A DNA stretch of 64,000 nt from Plantago ovata (GCA_028274465.1 CM051458.1:36432744-36496743); one strand, 5' to 3'; shown: positions 1 through 12,000, counted from the first letter of the stretch. The notes: a model not told the origin generated them from the sequence alone. A program made the numbers and translations.

Positions 1-560
1 AATAAAAAGGGATACATTTGATTGGATTGCTGAAACAGGCATTCATCAAGCAAATTGTTGCTTAAAGGTTTATTTATTCCTTGAAAAGTCTCTTTCCACT
101 AACCTCTCTGAAAGAGATATTTGTACACGAAATGTTTGCTGAAACAGGCATTCAGCAAGTAATTTCTTCAAACCGGGTATTTGTTAGAAAACTTGATCAC
201 TTGCTGAAACGGGTACTCAGTAAGAAAATTTCAAAGATTGCTGAAACTGGCATTCAGACAGTCAAGGATACTGAAACAAATATTCAAGTATCAAAAGTTA
301 AATCTGAGACGGGAACTCAGCAAAGAGCAAAAAAGCTTCTCACTAAAAGAGAATTTACCTAAATATATCTCAATATAAAAAGAATTTACTGAGATGGGAA
401 CTCAGAAATATCTTTGACCCTAAGAAAAATGAGATATTTGATCAAGGGGGAACTTTCAGCAACTACAAGGCTTGTTACTTAATAAGTAATTGCTAAAGTC
501 AGAAGGATTAAAATTGCTGAAAAGATTCTTGTATACTTCAACAAGCAATTAACTTTGAAG
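1..560 (+). repeat. Imperfect interspersed motif array (TGCTGAAA ... ATTCAGCA)
   Basis: A motif of the form TGCTGAAACNGGCATTCAG recurs about seven times, at irregular spacings of roughly 40-70 bp. Its two halves, TGCTGAA and TTCAGCA, are complementary, so each unit could form a short hairpin. In one frame it reads as repeated Ala-Glu-Thr-Gly-Ile-Gln. The same TGCTGAA word recurs through the extra ORF and in the LTR (for example 6627, 6861 and 7779). It could be a family-specific protein repeat or a nucleic-acid signal; the sequence does not decide. Confidence 0.6.
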
Positions 561-842
561 TAAAAGAGATCAAATCCCGTGAATCAAGGTAAAATCAATT
601 GTGACGTTAATCGTGGCACAGATAAACTCACTGTAAATCATGACATGTAATACAATCGTGGCGATTGATTTTAAAGCAGTTGATGATCTAACGGTTAATA
701 TTACAAAGAGAAAGCATGCTCTGACGGTTTCGTGTTAGTGGACCACTACGCATTTAATGCAAAGGCTCCACTAACTCGTTGAATCTCTGTTTTACCCTTG
801 CTGAGAACTCAAAACCATTGACATTCTCACATAACAGAGACA

Positions 843-1001
843 CTATATAAATGAAGAGTTCGAGAAAGACAAAATTCTTTAACTCACATTTCCTTTCTCT
901 GCAAAAATTCCATAGCCTGTGCTCTGAATTATTGTACCTCCGGTCAAAAAGAAAAGTCTCTTTTTCGTACTCCCCCAACCTTACATACTATATAAGAGAT
1001 G
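843..1001 (+). promoter_or_regulatory. TATA-like block ahead of the extra copia ORF
   Basis: TATATAAAT lies near 845-853 and a second TATATAAG near 988-996. They precede an ATG at 999-1001 whose first residues (Met-Ala-Pro-Lys-Arg-Gln) are lysine- and serine-rich. The upstream 560-840 is non-coding. This may be an internal promoter for the post-pol ORF, separate from the LTR promoter. The motif is visible; promoter activity is inferred. Confidence 0.35.
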
Positions 1002-4000
1002 GCTCCCAAAAGACAATCATCGAAGAACACCAAGTCCTCAAAGGCAAACAGTGCTGGAAAAAACACTGCTCCTACTCCGGTGAAAACACGGTGAAAATCA
1101 TGTTGAAAAACGACCGAATCACAGAAAGACCCATGCCTCCTGCATATCTCAATGCTGAAAAGTGTGAGCAGATGATGCAATGGGGCGTATTTTCCAAAGA
1201 GAAGTATATCAGATACTTCTATGAACAAGAACTGGATGAAGAAAATCTTGAGGCATTGAATTACATAAATCAACAAGGCCTACTTTTCTTCATCACTGCT
1301 CGCACTAAGAAAGTGATCATGTTGGACACTATGGAATTCTACAACAATGCAGAAATCCAAACCCTTACTGATGGACAAGGAATCACTGAAAAAGTGATTT
1401 CTACAACAGTTAAGGAAAGCAAATCATCCTGAATGGATTGATTTAGCAAACATCTTTCAGATTCCAACTACTGGAACTGAAGATGATATCACTGCCACTG
1501 ATGAAGAAATAGAAGTTTTCTACAGTGATGTCATAAATGAAAGGATGAAGAAAGGAGAGATTGCTCCTGTGACTTGGAATAAGCACACAAAAAGGAAGCA
1601 TCTCTGCCGTTCACTTGGTCTAGTAGCACTACTACTAATCAAAGTTCTAGACTCCCAAGTTGGAGGAATAGACCAAGTAGGCCTGAGAAGATGGCCATTG
1701 CTGATGCATATCTATGAAAGCAAAACAGACATCAACTGGGCTAAGTACATTTTCAACAGACTTGTTGATTGTGTTACAAAGTTCAAGGTCAAGGTTGAAG
1801 ACAACATTGTCTCACCTTCACTTCCGGTGATGTATGGACTGAAAATATGCTACATCCTTGAACATTACTAGATTCAGCTGAGAAACCCATTGCCGATTAA
1901 GAAATCAGTATGCAATGTGGGAAAAGCTTTCTACAAGATGAATGGAACCAAGGCTACTGACAAGAAGTCAAGGAAAGCAACAACTGCAAATGTTGCTGAG
2001 ACTGATAACCAGTCTAGGAATGCAACAACTGCAAATGTTGTTGAGACTGACAAACAGTCTAGGAATACAAAAGCTGCAAATGTTGCTGAGAATATAACAA
2101 CTGCAAATGTTGCTGAGACTGCTGCGGTTGCTGACACTACTACACCCAGCAAAAGATCAAAGAAAAAGAGGAAAGCTGATGATGATACTCAGACTGCAGC
2201 TTCATCAGCTGATCCTATTCCTAAGAAGGCAAGGACAAAGACCACTTTCCCAAGAAAGAAAACAACGGCAAGAAATCCGTCCCGGTTGTCCATGTCATTC
2301 AAGATGATGACACTCCAGTGGTTGCTGAAAAGTAAACCACTGTAGTAGATGTTGCTGAAGTGCTTGCAGAAGCCTTCACAAATCTAATTAACTTGGATCC
2401 ATCTACTGAAGCAAGACCACAAGGCAGTGGAAACGAAAATCCTGCCTTAGAAAGAATAGAAGATGTCTACATTGTTGATAATCTTGATGATACTACTCTG
2501 GAACCAGCAAGTGACATTGCTGCAGACCTAAGAAAGGATGCACTTGCTGAGAATGTTGCCAGCAAAGCAACAGGAGTAAAAGAGACAGTTGCTGAAATAG
2601 CAACTAGTCAAGTCCAAGAACTTGCTGAAGCTGCAATTACTGAAGAACCAGTTGCTGAGACTGCAACAGTTCAAGTCCCAGAGTTTGCTGAAACTCAACA
2701 AGAAACATCGTTCGACGAAGCATCTCATGATGCTGAGAATGTTAGACCAAGTTCACCAATCACTTCTATTGACAAAGTCCAACTGGTGCTGACTGACCTA
2801 AGCCAACAAATGGATTTGGAGATTGATGACAACTCCAATAAGTCAGTGGACCTGTTTATGGCAAGTAGTGAACTTAGAGGTCTAGATGTTTCTGCTCAAC
2901 TTGTCAATTCAGAGACAAGGGAGATTGCTGAATCTGCACAGCCTTCTCAAATAGAGCAAGAGAAGAAGTCTGTTGAAGAACATGTCCCAGATATTGAAGA
3001 AGCTTTCAATGCTGAAAGGACTGAGTCACCACCTGCCATTCTTAAGCATGTAGTTAACTAAGATATAAGCAAAACTTCACTATCTGAAACTTTATCTTTA
3101 GCTAACAAGATTATTTCTTTACAGACTTCTCAAGATACAAGTCAGAAGATTGCTGAAACTTCTGCACCAGAATTTACAACTCATGTTCAGCAGGTAGATG
3201 AAAGTTTTGTTAACTTTACTAAGTTTAAAAACTTAGTACTTGTATCTAACAAAGTGTTATTTCAGGATGAACAATTCAAGGATGTTGCTACAACTCCTGA
3301 AGCAATGGAAATAGTTCCCACACAACTCAGTATGCAACATGAGCTTGCTGAAAGTCAGCAGGTAATTCATGTTACAGTTTTAGACTCTAAAACTATTTTC
3401 CAAAACCTTCCTGAAAATAATCTTACTCTTATTCAGGCTCAAAAGGAGAATGATGAAGCGGTTCACATCACAGAAGTTCATGAAGTTAGTTCCGAAGAAC
3501 TATACTCAAACTTCAAAAGAATCACTTTGACCAGAGTTGCTAAGTCTGTCAGCAACTGGCAAAGGTACAAAAGGATGGACTTCTCAGATCTTCACATCCA
3601 TCTATCAAATGAAAAGAAGAGAAATTCTCTCTTTAGACTCGAGACGTTTGTACACTCCATACTTCCTGAAAAACTCTCATATTCTCAGCAAATGAGTGCA
3701 AATCTGATTGCAACAATCAGAGAGAATATGAAACCTAAGTTCAAGAGTGCCTCTCCAGCTGAACAAGCTGTGATGCTCAAGAGTTCATTTGTATCCGTGG
3801 TGGCTGATCCCCACAAAATCAATGAGGAAGAAGAAGTTACAAGTGCTGCTAAGTACAAACATCTTGAGTTGGTTATACTAACGGATGATGATGAAGAAGA
3901 AGAGGATGAAAATATCCTTAAAGACACAAGTGATGATGAATCCAAGGATTCAAAGGACAACAAGGAAGATGATGATGATAATCAAGGTCGTAGTCCGGAT

Positions 4001-6245
4001 GCTGGCGGAGTAAAATTGTCAGTTGCTGATCAAGTAGATCAAGTCGATGCTGAAAATCAGCAAGCTGAACAACCTCCCAGTCAGCAACAAGAATCTGCTC
4101 CAACTCCTGCTGAGAAAAGTACTCCAGTAACTGAACAAGTTGCTGAGACAAAAGAAGAGTACGCCAGAAAGCGGGTTGAAATGCCTAAAAAAGGCAAAGC
4201 TAAGCTTTCTGATGCCGAGTTAGCATTACTCGAAGCTAAGGTCACTGATTCAAACCTTGGAGAAAATGAAGAATTGGATGAAGATTACCAAAGAGCATTA
4301 TAGAATAGTCTACAAATTCACGACAAACATACTCAACATATAGATATTGCTCAATCTTCAGGAGTGAACAACAAGGAAGATTCCTCCCTTCCACTTACTA
4401 CTGGTGAAACTCCAGTTGTTGAGTGAAAAGAGTTGCCTTCAGCAACCACTCAACCCAAAGTGATTGAGGCTAAGGATTTAGGTGTCAAGGTTGCTGGCCT
4501 GGATGAACCTTTTGAAGAAGAAGATCTATCGGATTTCTCAACAAATGACGAAGAAAAGACCAAGAAAGCTGAACCCAAGTTGGTAGAAATTCCTCCAGCA
4601 TCTCTCATTAATGATGAAGGAGATATGGAGAGAAGTGGCTTGCTGAGAAACGATGATCAAATTGCCACAGAAATCAAAGCCCACTCACTTACTCCCTCTT
4701 TAGTGCCATTTCCAAATATTGAGGAGTTTACTCCAAGAATTAAAGCACTAATGGCTGTTCACAAAGCATGCCAAGAAGAGGATGATGCACTGCTTTCTGA
4801 GAGTCCACTTGACATTGGAAAGATACTGACTACTGTGCTGAGACGCACTACTACACTTACCATAGCTCAGAAAGACATAAGTCTACATCACAAAAGCTAT
4901 GAAGATGATGTCAGTCAAGCACTCAAGCTCGCCAAAAGCGCATTGACAGAGGCTCAGGCTATACTGGAAGAAAAAGTAAACAACGATTGAAGAGATGAGG
5001 AGAACTTGGCTTTTATTAAAGAAGAATTGTCTAAGCTGACTTCTGATCAGCAAGACATGATTCTTAAATACAACATCCTCAATACTCTTGCTGAAAATTG
5101 CAATGAGTTTTTCTCTATTCACATCAAACTGATGATGCAATCCATGTCTAAGGGGGGAGATTCTAGAAAAAGAAAGTCTTCAAGAGACAAATCAACTACT
5201 CCCTCTGAAGCTCCATTGAAGCTGCCTAGACCACCTCCCAGAGAACCTCTTGCTGAAACAGAGCAAAGTTCTAAAAGAAGAGCTGAAACAGATTCTGAGA
5301 GAAGTTCAGCAAATCCTAAAAGGAGAAGAACTTCTGCTGATACTCAAGAATTATGTCATACTGAAAGTCATCAAGGCATTAATGAAGATGTTGATAATGA
5401 TGATGACCAAACAATAGCTCAAGCTATAAGGGCCAAGCCTCTTTCTGCCTTAACTCTATCTGGCCAATCCAAACATTTCTCTTCTGACTCCAGATCTTCA
5501 GCAAAGGATCATGAAAATTCTAAGTCAAGAAGAAGAAAGCAAAGACAGGAAGAAAGAAGGCTATCTAACATTGCCATTGGTACTGACATTGATTATACAA
5601 AGACCAGCAATGAGGAAACCACTCAGAATGTGATCAGAAACCTCCATGGTTGTTGGATCATAAAGTTGGAAGACCTTTTGGCCAATGACTTCTTTCCAAC
5701 TGCTGTATTGAATCAAATGTACACTTGGATTGAATTGAAAGTCACAAAGAAATTCCTCCTCCCTACCCAAGGAACATTGTTATAAAATGGTTGAACATTG
5801 AAATTTCGGTAAGAAGAACTTCCATCAGCAAGAAGATGAAACAAGAGCCTGATCTAATCAAGCCGATGGATGTTGCTCACTTTAATGATCCTCATACCAA
5901 GAAGTCCAAAAAGAAATATGGCTTGATTCCTTATGAGTACTTTTATCTCACTGCAAAGGATCAAGAAGAAGACCTTCTCTGGTTAAGGAAGATTCATGCC
6001 AACAAGGGAATTTCAGACACTCAGTTACTACATGCTAGCAATTGGGGCATGTGCTTGTAGGTAATACACTACAAAGAGATGAATGGTTAAACCATCACTA
6101 TACTGCCTGCAAGAATGCAAGAATTATTCAACTTGAAGTCCGTAAGCTACTTGAAGATTACGAGAAGGATTGTGTTGAATTCACTGTTCTTGCTGAAAAG
6201 AGTGTAAAAGAGATTCTTAGAGAATCCTCTGCTGGAATAGAATAG
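999..6245 (+). pseudogene. Extra (env-position) ORF region of the Sirevirus-like element, broken
   Basis: A long coding region occupies the place where Sireviruses carry an additional, sometimes env-like, ORF. Its first third (about 1090-1870) looks globular, with an aromatic-rich stretch (WAKYIFNRLV, PSLPVMYGLK) that loosely recalls plant retroelement-associated domains. About 1890-3060 and 3900-4600 are low complexity, rich in Ala, Thr, Glu, Asp and Lys. About 3500-3800 and 4700-5000 are again ordered in composition. 5160-5600 is a basic, Arg/Ser/Lys-rich segment. I see no clear signal peptide or membrane segment, so the word env describes position only. It is interrupted in roughly eight places. 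Confidence 0.5.
1971..2130 (+). repeat. 45-bp coding tandem repeat
   Basis: Units starting near 1971, 2016 and 2061 share about 45 bp, and a partial further copy follows. Each encodes a 15-residue repeat with the core Thr-Ala-Asn-Val-(Ala/Val)-Glu-Thr. It sits at the start of the low-complexity part of the extra copia ORF. Confidence 0.75.
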
Positions 6246-6486
6246 TCCCTTGAAAAACTTTGTTTTGCATGTTGATTGCTTTAGTTATCTATGAACTTTC
6301 TTGTAAACTTAATGAAAGATAAGTATCAGCAATGAACTTTTTGACTCTTATTGGTTCTTGATTATGCAAATTACTTTATGCTTACTGTTTTATTATTCAA
6401 GTATGTTTGCATTAATCAACTGATTTATTCAACATCAGGAACCTCTAAAAGGGTAACAATTAGTTTAGCCATGGATTGCTAACATC

Positions 6487-6501
6487 AAAAAGGGAGAAAT
6501 T
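6487..6501 (+). other. Polypurine tract of the copia element
   Basis: A purine run of the form AAAAAGGGAGAAAT lies directly before the TG that opens the 3' LTR. This is the expected plus-strand primer position. Confidence 0.75.
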
Positions 6502-7957
6502 TGTTAGGAAACTTGTAATTTTGATGAGCAATTAACCATGCCAAATTAAGGAAAGTCCAGTAACTAGTACTCTTGAGGTCCATAGGAATGTAGAATTTTA
6601 AGGACATTGTAAAAGAGGAACGTTTGCTGAAAGACTTAGTGTAGGTACTAGATAGGTTCTTTCGTTTGCTGATGATGTACTTTGTTTTTACAAACGAACT
6701 ATTGAAGACCTAGAACCGCTCATCAAGTTGAAGATTCGAAGACTGAAGACTTAGAAGAATTCTGAGAAAGGTATCTACAAAGGCACATGTTGCTTCAGAA
6801 AGTGAGATTTTCAGCAACAACTTGCATAAGTGAAAATCTATATGACAGAGTAGGTTGTGCTTGCTGAAACTGAGACTGACCACTTGCTGACAACATATGT
6901 GACCTCCTTGTTGAAGAGTACTTGCAGTTTGGCTCCAACTTTCACATTTGAATTTGATTCAAATGAACATTAAATGCAAAGTAGGCCCGCGAAGAACATG
7001 AAGACAAGAAGACAAATGAAGGACGCTGCTGAAAGTACAAAAGCAAGATAGTGACATCTTAAGGTACAAAGGCTTAGAATTTGAAATTCAAACGGCTCCC
7101 TTGAGACACTATAAATATAGGTCATCAGGCAAGAGTAGAAGGTGTGTCAACAACGTGATCAAACTCTCACTTGTGCTTTACACGCTCAAATCCTTCTATA
7201 CTCTTTAGTGCCTATTGATCCGTTCCAAGACTTAAGCTTGAAACAAAAGCTACTTGTGAAGAAGTAGAACATTCACGGCTAAGAAATTAGTTAAGTGTTC
7301 TTTCTTTGGAACAAGAACAAGTCTTGACACCAGAAACAATCAAACTTGCTTACTGCAAAGTATTACAAGTTGTGTTTCTTTAGATAACTATTATAGCTGA
7401 AAAGTTATAGTCAAGTCATCTCATCCCAAACCTCTCTAACTGATAAACACCCTTTTCAGGCGTGAAATTCAGGGGGAATTAGTCAAGCATAGTGTTGCTG
7501 ATTATAAGTCCCAAGTTTGGTGGAGAACAAGGTTACAATTCTCTAGTTAGGTTGGAAACGAAGCAAGTGTGCTTTGGTTTCTGAGAATCATTAGTGATAG
7601 GATTTGTAAGGAACCTCATATCTTATCATAGTGAATTCAGTCCTACACAGGACAAAGTGGATTAGTTGAGAGATTACGCCACTCTCAGATACCAGTATAA
7701 AAGTGTTTGTGTGATTTACTTTACTGCACTTAGTTTTCAGCAAGTTACATTTCTCGTACACTGTCACTCTGCTCACTTGCTGAAACTAGCTCTCTGAGAA
7801 AAGCACATATTGTAAAAGACTTCCGCACTCTGTTTTTAAGTACCAACAAACTCATCACTGAAAAGTAATAAGCACTTGCTGAGAAAGTTAAGTACCAGCA
7901 AGCTCATTACTGAAAAGTAATAAGCACTTGCTGAGAAAGTTAAAGTACCAACAAACG
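6502..7957 (+). repeat. 3' LTR of the Sirevirus-like element, truncated at its right end
   Basis: About 1440 bp align with the solo LTR at 33312-34826 at roughly 96-97% identity by eye. The final part of the LTR is missing; the sequence instead passes into 116-bp repeats of the CACTA element. A TATA box (TATAAATATA) lies at 7110-7119, with the same box at 33919-33928 in the solo LTR, so the LTR promoter position is well supported. Confidence 0.85.
7838..7956 (+). repeat. 52-bp tandem repeat in the LTR downstream half
   Basis: Units start at 7838 and 7890, with a partial third at 7943. Each holds complementary words (CAGCAAG with CTTGCTG; TTACT with AGTAA), so each copy can fold. The solo LTR has two units at 34648 and 34700, but not the third start. 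Confidence 0.75.
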
Positions 7958-8420
7958 TTTGTTGGAATATTACCTACGGAACTTAACAACAAAGATTTAG
8001 TTGGAAAATTCCCTACGAGAATTTTGTTGGTGTTTTCGTTACAAATTTTCAACGGATTTTAGCAACAAAACATTTTGTTGGATTATTACCTACGAAACTT
8101 AACAACAAAGATTTTGTTAGAAAATTCCCTACGAGAATTTTGTTGGTGTTTTCGTTACAAATTTACAACGGATTTTAGCAACAAAACTTTTTGTTGGATT
8201 ATTACCTACGAAACTTAACAACAAAGATTTTGTTAGAAAATTTCCTACGAAAATTATGTTGGTGTATTTGTTACAATTTGGCAACGGATTTAGCAACGAA
8301 TGTTTGTTGGAGTATTACCTACAGATCTTAGCTACACTGTTTCGTTGGAAAATTACCCACGTAAATTTTGATGGTGAGTGGTTACAAATCAGTTGGAAGT
8401 TAGTGACAAACTTACTGTCA
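7958..8420 (+). repeat. 116-bp tandem repeat, about four copies, at the CACTA left end
   Basis: The phrase TTTGTTGG(A/T)NTATTACCTAC starts at 7958, 8074, 8190 and 8303, giving periods of 116, 116 and 113 bp. The fourth copy is more diverged. Each unit contains several GTTGG words in both orientations. Read as the sub-terminal transposase-binding region of the CACTA element. Confidence 0.85.
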
Positions 8421-8729
8421 GAATATACCGTTGAAAATTTGTAACCTGATTTTAATATCAAATACTTGACCGACAGAAATGGTACAACTAAACAGCTTCA
8501 AATTACTTTCTAATACAAATACGATAAAAATCATATGCTGACAAAATTGGATAAAATAATTCCTTATTCCATATCACTAGCAAAAAATTCTGAAATATCC
8601 AAAACATGTAGATTAAAAATCCAACAAATCAAAAAGTCATATGAAACTAGAATCCATTTAGCAAAAAAATAAATAATAATAATTCAAAAAAAAAAAAAAA
8701 GAAACCCAATAACAAGAGTACTCTTTCTC

Positions 8730-9889
8730 CTAGTGTGCCTTCTTCTGCTTCTTATTTCCTTTCTTCTTCTTTTCTTTGTTGTTACTGGTACCTTTTGCAT
8801 ATTGTCGTGCATATACTCGCCTCCTTTTCGGAATATTCATATCCTGGTCACTCTCCTCATATGCACTTAAATCACCACCATCTTCAGATTCAGACGATGC
8901 ATTTGCAATCTCTTCCACCACTCTCTTAATTATGTCCTCAAGGATCTTAAGGCTCCCTCTAATCTCATTGAAAGACTCGGAATTTTTTTGTTGCGTTTCT
9001 TGAATCATATCCTCCAGCTCGATCATCTTTTTGTCAGACGCATCCCTATCAAAATAGATTTCTGCATCCGTTGTTAGGTTGCCATTTTCATATCCGTGTC
9101 TTTGGTTGGACGTGCCTCCACATGACTCATTCCACACAACAAGGTCAAATGTTGGCCGTGTATCCATATCTGGAAACTTTTCCTCAATTGTTTTATCATA
9201 CTTGGCCTGCATAAAGTTCAAGAACAGTAAATTAACTCAAGGTATTCAACCTATGCCATCGTTAGTGTATACATACATGACAGAGAAGGGAAGTTAATTA
9301 ATTAAATTAGCTGGATGTTAAAGAAATAAAATGATAGAGATAGATTGCAGAAAAAAGTATATTGTTGGTGTTCTGTTTTTTTTTTAAACACTGACATCTC
9401 CTCCGTAGTACATTGATGAGCTTTGAAATTTCATTTATTCTCACAAAACTGGTAGCATATTTATGAAAACCAAAAGACTTCTTTTTTTTTTTAATTTTAT
9501 TTATTCGTTTATGCTTATATTTGTATACTAAGAGTTATAAACAATAATGTAGTAGATAATAAAAAATAAATAAATTAAAGATATGTTTATAATCTACCAT
9601 TTTCTACTTGTATGCACACATTGGGATCGAGCCACAAGTGTAGGTCGCTTCAGCAGTTTCTTTGCCCCCCCCCCCTTTTGTTACTTTTTGCTTTTTTAGA
9701 TTTTTCAGTCCATTCCTTTGTGTTCCACACTTCATCGATGAGACGAACCCAATATTTGCTCTTGATCCATTCAGGCTTATATTTCTTCCATGCAATTTTA
9801 TTTGTTCCATATAGATATGTTGCCCTTCCTCTTTCGTCAGCCAATAGCCTCGTAAGCGATCGGAAGATACCTTCTAGGTCCAGAAACAC
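8730..9889 (-). pseudogene. TNP1-like CACTA second transposition protein (Transposase_24-type), two exons visible
   Basis: The upstream exon (9889 down to about 9610) carries the conserved Trp-Ile-Lys-x3-Trp, Lys-Ser-Lys-Lys and Gly-Ser segment that I associate with the plant Ptta/En-Spm family (PF03004). The downstream exon starts at 9206 after a clean acceptor (TTTATGCAG) and continues with KYDKTIEEKFPDMDTRP; it ends at TAG 8730-8732. It has an acidic middle and a basic Lys-rich tail, as expected for a DNA-binding subunit that recognises sub-terminal repeats. A run of about 12 C at 9665 shifts the frame inside the upstream exon, so this copy is probably dead unless the run is a sequencing error. 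The gene's 5' exons were not identified. Confidence 0.65.
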
Positions 9890-11394
9890 ATGAAATACTT
9901 TATTTTGTTGACGTATTCAAATGTCAAGTTGACCTCGTATAATCCCAAATAATACAAGAAAAATATGATTAAATATTTTATATTATGATAATGTAAACAT
10001 TCTAGTTTGATAATATAATATTTTTAATTATTTATATCATATGTTTTTAAAATAATTGAATGTCAAATTGATAGTCCAAAAAGTTACATTGATACTCCAT
10101 TTAATTTCATAATATAATTTTATTATATTTTTCTCAAATGTAAATTAGAAGTTATATGTGGTTAAAAATCGCGATAAATAGTCCTCTTAGGAACCTTTGT
10201 AATGAAACGGAGTAAGTATAACATTATAAATTTAACGGAATACGACTAGTTAATCGCCTAGGCATGATAAGGCGCTTGATTGCCTGGATTATGTATTTGC
10301 CTAGGCGTTAGTTGTATGGCTACTAAATAAAGGTACTTTCACTAGTTTATATTGTTTGATAATAAAGAAAAATCAAAGATAAAAAGAAAAAAGAAAAACT
10401 AAACTAAAAACTAACCTTATCCCCCTATCAAGAAAGAAGAGACAAAAAACCAGTGGATAGGAAACACGCCATCTGCTCCATTATCTTCACCCAAGTCTTG
10501 AGCTTCCATTTTCAGCTTATGGCTTGTTGGCCGTGCAAGGACATCGTGTACTCCATTCCATTCGCATCCCGTGGCACCCAACTGAGCGACGTAGTACATG
10601 GCAGCCGGAGAATAGCTCGGCTCTTAGAAATCAATATTTATGAGGTTAGTTTCAATTTCTTCTTCCCCCTTCATCATTTTCACACACTATTCATTATCGA
10701 TTTCGACTTGTTAATTGGGGGATACATCGTTCCCAGTCCAAATTCAGTCCTTCCAATGGAGCTTGTAGAAGCAAGGGACACCAAGAGCTTGTAGCAGCAA
10801 GGGACACCCAGAGCTTGTAGCAGCAGGGGACTGTTAATTGAAGGAGTAGTCATAGGAAATGCTTCAGCTTGTGATTCAGGTATGTCTTAAGGACCCAGGC
10901 CCAGTGTAGTTAACTACTTTTAGAAGCTGAATAGTCTATGTCAAAAGGTTTATAGGCTTTATGAACTGAAAAAAATACCATTAGCACTTTCTGTGTTCAT
11001 GACAGAGAAGTATTTATTGGTTATGAATCTCCTTAAAATCATCTAATAGTATAGTGTGCAAATCGTTTAAGTGTCAGTTTCCTCATCATCTAGTACATCA
11101 TGTAATCTGAGATCAGATGTTCGATACTCACAACAGAAAAAGAGTACAACAGAATGTATAGTTCAAACTTGATGGACAAAGTCCCGTTTAGCATAACGAG
11201 TAATATTATACCTAAAGTATTGGCTTCTGCATTCCCAAGTCAATTAATGAAATAAAAACACATCATTAAAAGCATGAAGAAGGAGACAATAAAAAAAAAT
11301 GCGAAAGGTAGGATGCATCAAAGTCACCCAATCTAAAATAACAATCTGAAACTACCGAAGTCAAGTGACTTCTTTTTCAACAAAATGCCTACAA
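9890..11394. other. CACTA interior without a recognisable gene; small repeats
   Basis: 9900-10250 is AT-rich. Around 10095-10215 the ends TACTCCATTTAATTTCAT and AATGAAACGGAGTA suggest a decayed Stowaway-type MITE. At 10255-10264 and 10298-10307 lies a perfect 10-bp inverted repeat (CGCCTAGGCA / TGCCTAGGCG). 10417-10620 has coding-like composition on the minus strand, but I cannot assign it. About 10757-10835 is a 26-27-bp minisatellite of three GAGCTTGTAGCAGCA units. 10840-11394 shows nothing further. Confidence 0.5.
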
Positions 11395-11401
11395 ATGAAC
11401 T

Positions 11402-12000
11402 CTATTGGAGAATCCTTTGGAACACCTTTAACTCACGCTCACGCCTATCAACAATCTGTTTCTTCACAGATGCATACTCTTTTTTATAGCTACGTCATTT
11501 GGCTCCAACTCCAAAGCTTTCCTAAAGCTCTTTGCTGCAGCATCTATATCATGAAGAACAAAATGTGCCTGACCCTAACGGAACAATATCTTTGCATTGG
11601 TCTCACCATTCTGCATTGCAAACTCGGTATCTTGAAGTGCTCCCTTTACATCTCCTAGTTTCAACTTACACGTAGAGCTGTTGCTGTATATCATGGCTTT
11701 CAACTTCCTTGAACCTTTCCTCTTATCCTGATCGATGTCTTCCTTCTCCAAGCAGATATCTATGTAGTCCGTGGCCTTTTTTTACTTCTGCAAGGCCATG
11801 ATGTAGTCTTGCTTCTTAAAGAAACCATTCCCATATGCCTTAATTGTTTCAGCCGCAATGATCCACCAAGAGAATTCCCTAGAATTCTTGTCGAGACCAG
11901 TTGAGCAGTCAGGATACATATCACCATCCTTGAATTTATTAGAAGACCCCTCATCCGCACCCTTTGCTATCTCACCACAATACAAGGCAACATCATCAAC
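11402..12000 (-). pseudogene. CYP40: Cyclophilin-40 (SQUINT-like) C-terminal TPR fragment, intronless
   Basis: From about 12000 downwards the protein reads as plant CYP40: the linker CGEIAKGADEG, a WW motif, KAYGNGFFKKQDYIMAL, then TPR helices (CLEKEDIDQ, SNSSTCKLKLGDVKGALQD, ALELEPNDVAIKK), ending KVFQRILQ with TAG at 11402-11404. CYP40 is a Hsp90 co-chaperone; the TPR part binds Hsp90 and the missing N-terminal part is the prolyl isomerase. About 200 codons continue without an intron, which suggests a cDNA-derived copy, since I recall plant CYP40 genes as multi-exonic. Damage: TAA at 11782-11784 where family members have a codon for Tyr, TAG at 11575-11577 where Gln is expected, and a one-base loss near 11484. 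It is not a functional co-chaperone. Confidence 0.85.

Larger units (their letters stand above)
1..7957 (+). mobile_element. 3' portion of a Ty1/copia retrotransposon, probably Sirevirus (Maximus/SIRE) lineage, broken
   Basis: The window opens inside this element. No gag, integrase or reverse transcriptase lies in the visible part. What is present is a long extra ORF region, then a purine tract directly before a TG-starting LTR. A complete LTR of the same family stands alone at 33312-34826, which confirms the LTR boundary at 6502. A long ORF between pol and the 3' LTR, and a purine tract of the AAAAAGGGAGA type, are known for Sireviruses; the lineage call is inferred from these. The 3' LTR stops short at about 7957 against a CACTA element, so the element is truncated. 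It is an old, broken copy. Confidence 0.72.

Noticed and set aside
1-560. CRISPR-like array of TGCTGAAAC repeats
   Set aside because: Spacing is irregular, units vary, they continue in a coding frame, and the DNA is clearly plant nuclear.
9663-9676. Programmed frameshift at the C run in the TNP1-like exon
   Set aside because: A long homopolymer is a common sequencing or slippage error; no other sign of programmed shifting.
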